Part shown: positions 61,838-64,000 of the stretch, piece after piece | How positions within the stretch are numbered: position 1 is the stretch's first letter | Layout of the letters: each line of letters begins with the position of its first letter | Assembly: GCF_963576615.1 (NCBI RefSeq) | Contig: NC_088712.1 | Location: forward strand, 25,759,870 to 25,823,869 | Direction: 5' to 3' | Origin: Watersipora subatra | Lineage: Eukaryota > Bryozoa > Gymnolaemata > Cheilostomatida > Watersiporidae | DNA: 64,000 bases | Position numbers and translations under genes: made by a program | Notes under the pieces: model-generated | What the model saw: the letters and a program-made list of their open reading frames with translations, nothing else | Told to the model about the DNA's origin: nothing | The model's database searches: none

Positions 61838-64000
61838 ATGGTCTGCTTATCGAATCTTGTACTATTCGTTCTCTTAGTTACTGCTTCAAACGCTCGTCTC
61901 GTCGGGCTGAATGAAAAAAGGTCAAGAACTGTTTCAATTACAACAGAGTATCTACGCAGCTCGTGAATTTTTGCAGAATGAGTGTCCAACAATTTTAACA
62001 CTTTATCATGGAATTTTTGACGACAGAGCTCTCCGTTTCATCTTGAAGTCCCTACCATGTTTCATACATAGCAAACTGCTTGACAGCTTGGCTGAGTGCC
62101 TGGCAGGTCGAACTACAGCTGAGAACATGACAGCCTAGACTCCATCAATCCAAAGTTCAGCAGCAGACACAGTATCTTCAACACCACCAACAAGTCAACA
62201 GCTGTTGACAGAGCAGTCCGCTACTGAAAAAAACTCTGACTAGTGAGATACCGCTACCTCAAGGTAAAAATGTGATGTAAACCATGATAATAAAGTATGT
62301 ATAGCAATGATTTCTTTGTACTGAGAGACTGTTGTGCACTTGTACATATTTTAACATCAACTTTAATTCAATTATTTTAAATAAGTTTTGTGATGAAAGT
62401 TTTTTAAACTTTCATCACAAAACTTATTTTGTCATTAACTTATTTTCATCATAAAAATGCTGTTAAAAGTATTGTACTATTGCTTTGTAGCTTCAAAAAA
62501 TTATTATTTCTCATGTATTTACCTCCCTTGTTAAGGTGGTGATGGCGATACTGTAAAATTTAACTAGATTTTGCTGACTACAAGTGGCAGCAAAAGCATT
62601 ATTAGACATTAGAAAACTATTTAACTCTCTTTTTTTCCCCCTTTTATATATCTTGTGAAACCTTTTCAGGTTTAGATAGAATCCATGCTTTGACCAGATC
62701 AAACACCAAACTGTCAATTTTCCTCAGAGCAGCTTATGAAACTACTGAGTCTGGAGTCTGGCCGAGTTTTTGTATAAATGGTTTAGCAGATGGCTATACA
62801 AGTTAACAGTAAGTATTTACATTGCATTAGATAATATCAATTTTACTGATTCAGCCAAAAAATTAAACCTTCAATTTATGTTAATATTGTAAATATTTTC
62901 TTAAGAAGCTACAAAAGTTGATCTGAAATACAATTTTACCAAAAATATTGATAACTTGAAGTTGCTTTTACATTAATATGATTATCTCAGTTCATTTTCA
63001 CTCAGAGTTCCACAATCTAGTAATAATACTAATTATATATGTAAATACTATTATTTTTCCATAAAATAATTGAGTCACATTAAATTTGGTTTCAAAAGAA
63101 TACTAAATTTAATGTGACACGTTATATCATTTCATTAAAAACAGGTCAATGAGGAGTTGTCTCCTTCTGACTGATTTGCCTAAACAGTAATTTTTAAGAA
63201 ATTTGTCAATTAAGTTTTAAACAAAATATGAGAAAATATGAAATGGTAAGAACTCACTTTAGAATTTTGGACTTCTAAAGCTAAAAATAAAATGTTTCAC
63301 AGATTTGTGGCTTCAAAACATTGATACTGTAAACTACTGAAAAGCTTTAAAATATAACTTTAGGTTTCTTTTTGGAGTGATTCTGATTTTTACACAGTTT
63401 ACCTTATAATCTGCTGATGTCTTTGGATATGGCTATTATTGCATAATTGTAAATGACTAAGCACCTTGTTAAAATTTTTCAAAGAAACATTCACAATTTT
63501 TATAAATTAAAAGGAATATAGATCATATGTATTTTTTGGTTATTGTCTATTTAGCCCAGATATGTATTACCATTATCCCTGTCCCGAATATTGACCCCTA
63601 TGGAAACGATGATAGTAGCATGTCTTTAGATTACTAACTTAAATAGAGTTTAGCGATATTTGAATGTGGTGATCTAAACAAATTTCATGAAAACAGAAAC
63701 AGACACATGTACTTATTAATTAAGAGACAGTTTTTACTTATCTTCACTAACAGATAAGTGATGATGGATATCGTGGGAGTTAAGATTGCTCTGAACTGGT
63801 CTACCATAATGGTATGAATTTCAGCACTCCTGATCGGGATCAAGACCCCTGGTACGGAGACTGTGCTCAACACTATAAAGGTGAGTCAGCATTTGCAAAA
63901 GATTTATCATTTCCTTATAAAAGATTTCTGTTGTATTCATGCATTTGGTGGTGTTTCTAAGGATTCCCTTATCCCTGTTAGTCAACAGAGTAACTTTATG
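61838..64000 (+). pseudogene. FReD gene duplicate, exon 2 lost, broken; runs off window
   Basis: Direct duplicate of the FReD gene. Exon 1 (61838-62263) starts with the same signal peptide region, but an extra A in the GAAAAAAGG run shifts the frame after about 23 codons. Later there is a 1-base loss near 62028, a 4-base gain near 62065, a CAG-to-TAG stop near 62136 and more A residues near 62226. Exon 2 is absent, removed by a ~1.6-kb deletion equivalent to about 50425-52057 of the gene. Exon 3 (62670-62808) keeps most codons (RIHALTRSNTKLSIFLRAA) but is frameshifted at its end. Exon 4 (63754-63880) has a TAA after YRGS, yet keeps STPDRDQDPWYGDCAQ, a more canonical calcium-loop sequence than the intact gene. 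Exon 5 lies beyond the window. Identity outside the breaks is about 85-90%, so inactivation is fairly recent. Confidence 0.9.
62379..62429. repeat. 24-bp perfect hairpin in pseudogene intron
   Basis: 62379-62402 and 62406-62429 are exact reverse complements with a 3-nt loop. The gene copy has only the left half in diverged form (near 50325-50345), with unrelated sequence instead of the right arm. It sits just before the breakpoint of the exon-2 deletion. Confidence 0.95.

Overview
This is AT-rich, gene-poor, repeat-dense animal DNA. One multi-exon gene with GT-AG introns (one intron appears to be GC-AG) can be read, together with decayed animal-type transposons (piggyBac, hAT, pogo-like, a non-LTR retroelement, tRNA-derived SINEs), minisatellites and nested segmental duplications. 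The gene encodes a secreted fibrinogen-related domain (FReD) protein, a family greatly expanded in molluscs and other invertebrates. An invertebrate metazoan, perhaps a lophotrochozoan, is the best guess; nothing in the sequence fixes the taxon. There are no prokaryotic features.

Layout. 0-8.7 kb: a broken piggyBac transposase remnant, an inverted pair of tRNA-like SINE heads and short local duplications. 8.7-9.9 kb: a 42-bp minisatellite with about 27 units. 9.9-15.2 kb: two direct copies of a ~1.1 kb segment; the first is interrupted by a 1.09-kb TIR element that the second lacks. 16.2-16.9 kb: a nearly perfect 735-bp fold-back element. 20.7-22.9 kb: a 2.19-kb element with TTAA flanks and 18-bp TIRs. 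25-26.2 kb: two SINEs and a minus-strand retroelement fragment. 28.5-31.6 kb: a pogo-like element in a TA tract, then a large inverted repeat with ~420-bp arms. 36.3 kb: a compact inverted pair of hammerhead-ribozyme motifs, one with a complete catalytic core. 32.9-48.1 kb and 56.3-59.3 kb: four partial copies of a long, otherwise unrecognised duplicated segment, one interrupted by an internally deleted hAT transposon.

49.8-55.4 kb holds the only gene that looks intact: five coding exons, 343 residues, with a signal peptide, a Thr-rich stalk and a complete FReD. From about 61 kb to the window edge lies a direct duplicate of this gene and its 5' flank. It has lost exon 2 and carries frameshifts and stops, so it is a pseudogene. 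Because segment B sits just upstream of the gene and segment C upstream of the pseudogene, the duplication unit probably covered segment plus gene, as in tandem growth of an immune-type gene family.

Exon boundaries, motifs and repeat alignments were worked out by eye. Element boundaries inferred from two-copy comparison are good to a few bases; ends of diverged segments are approximate to tens of bases.
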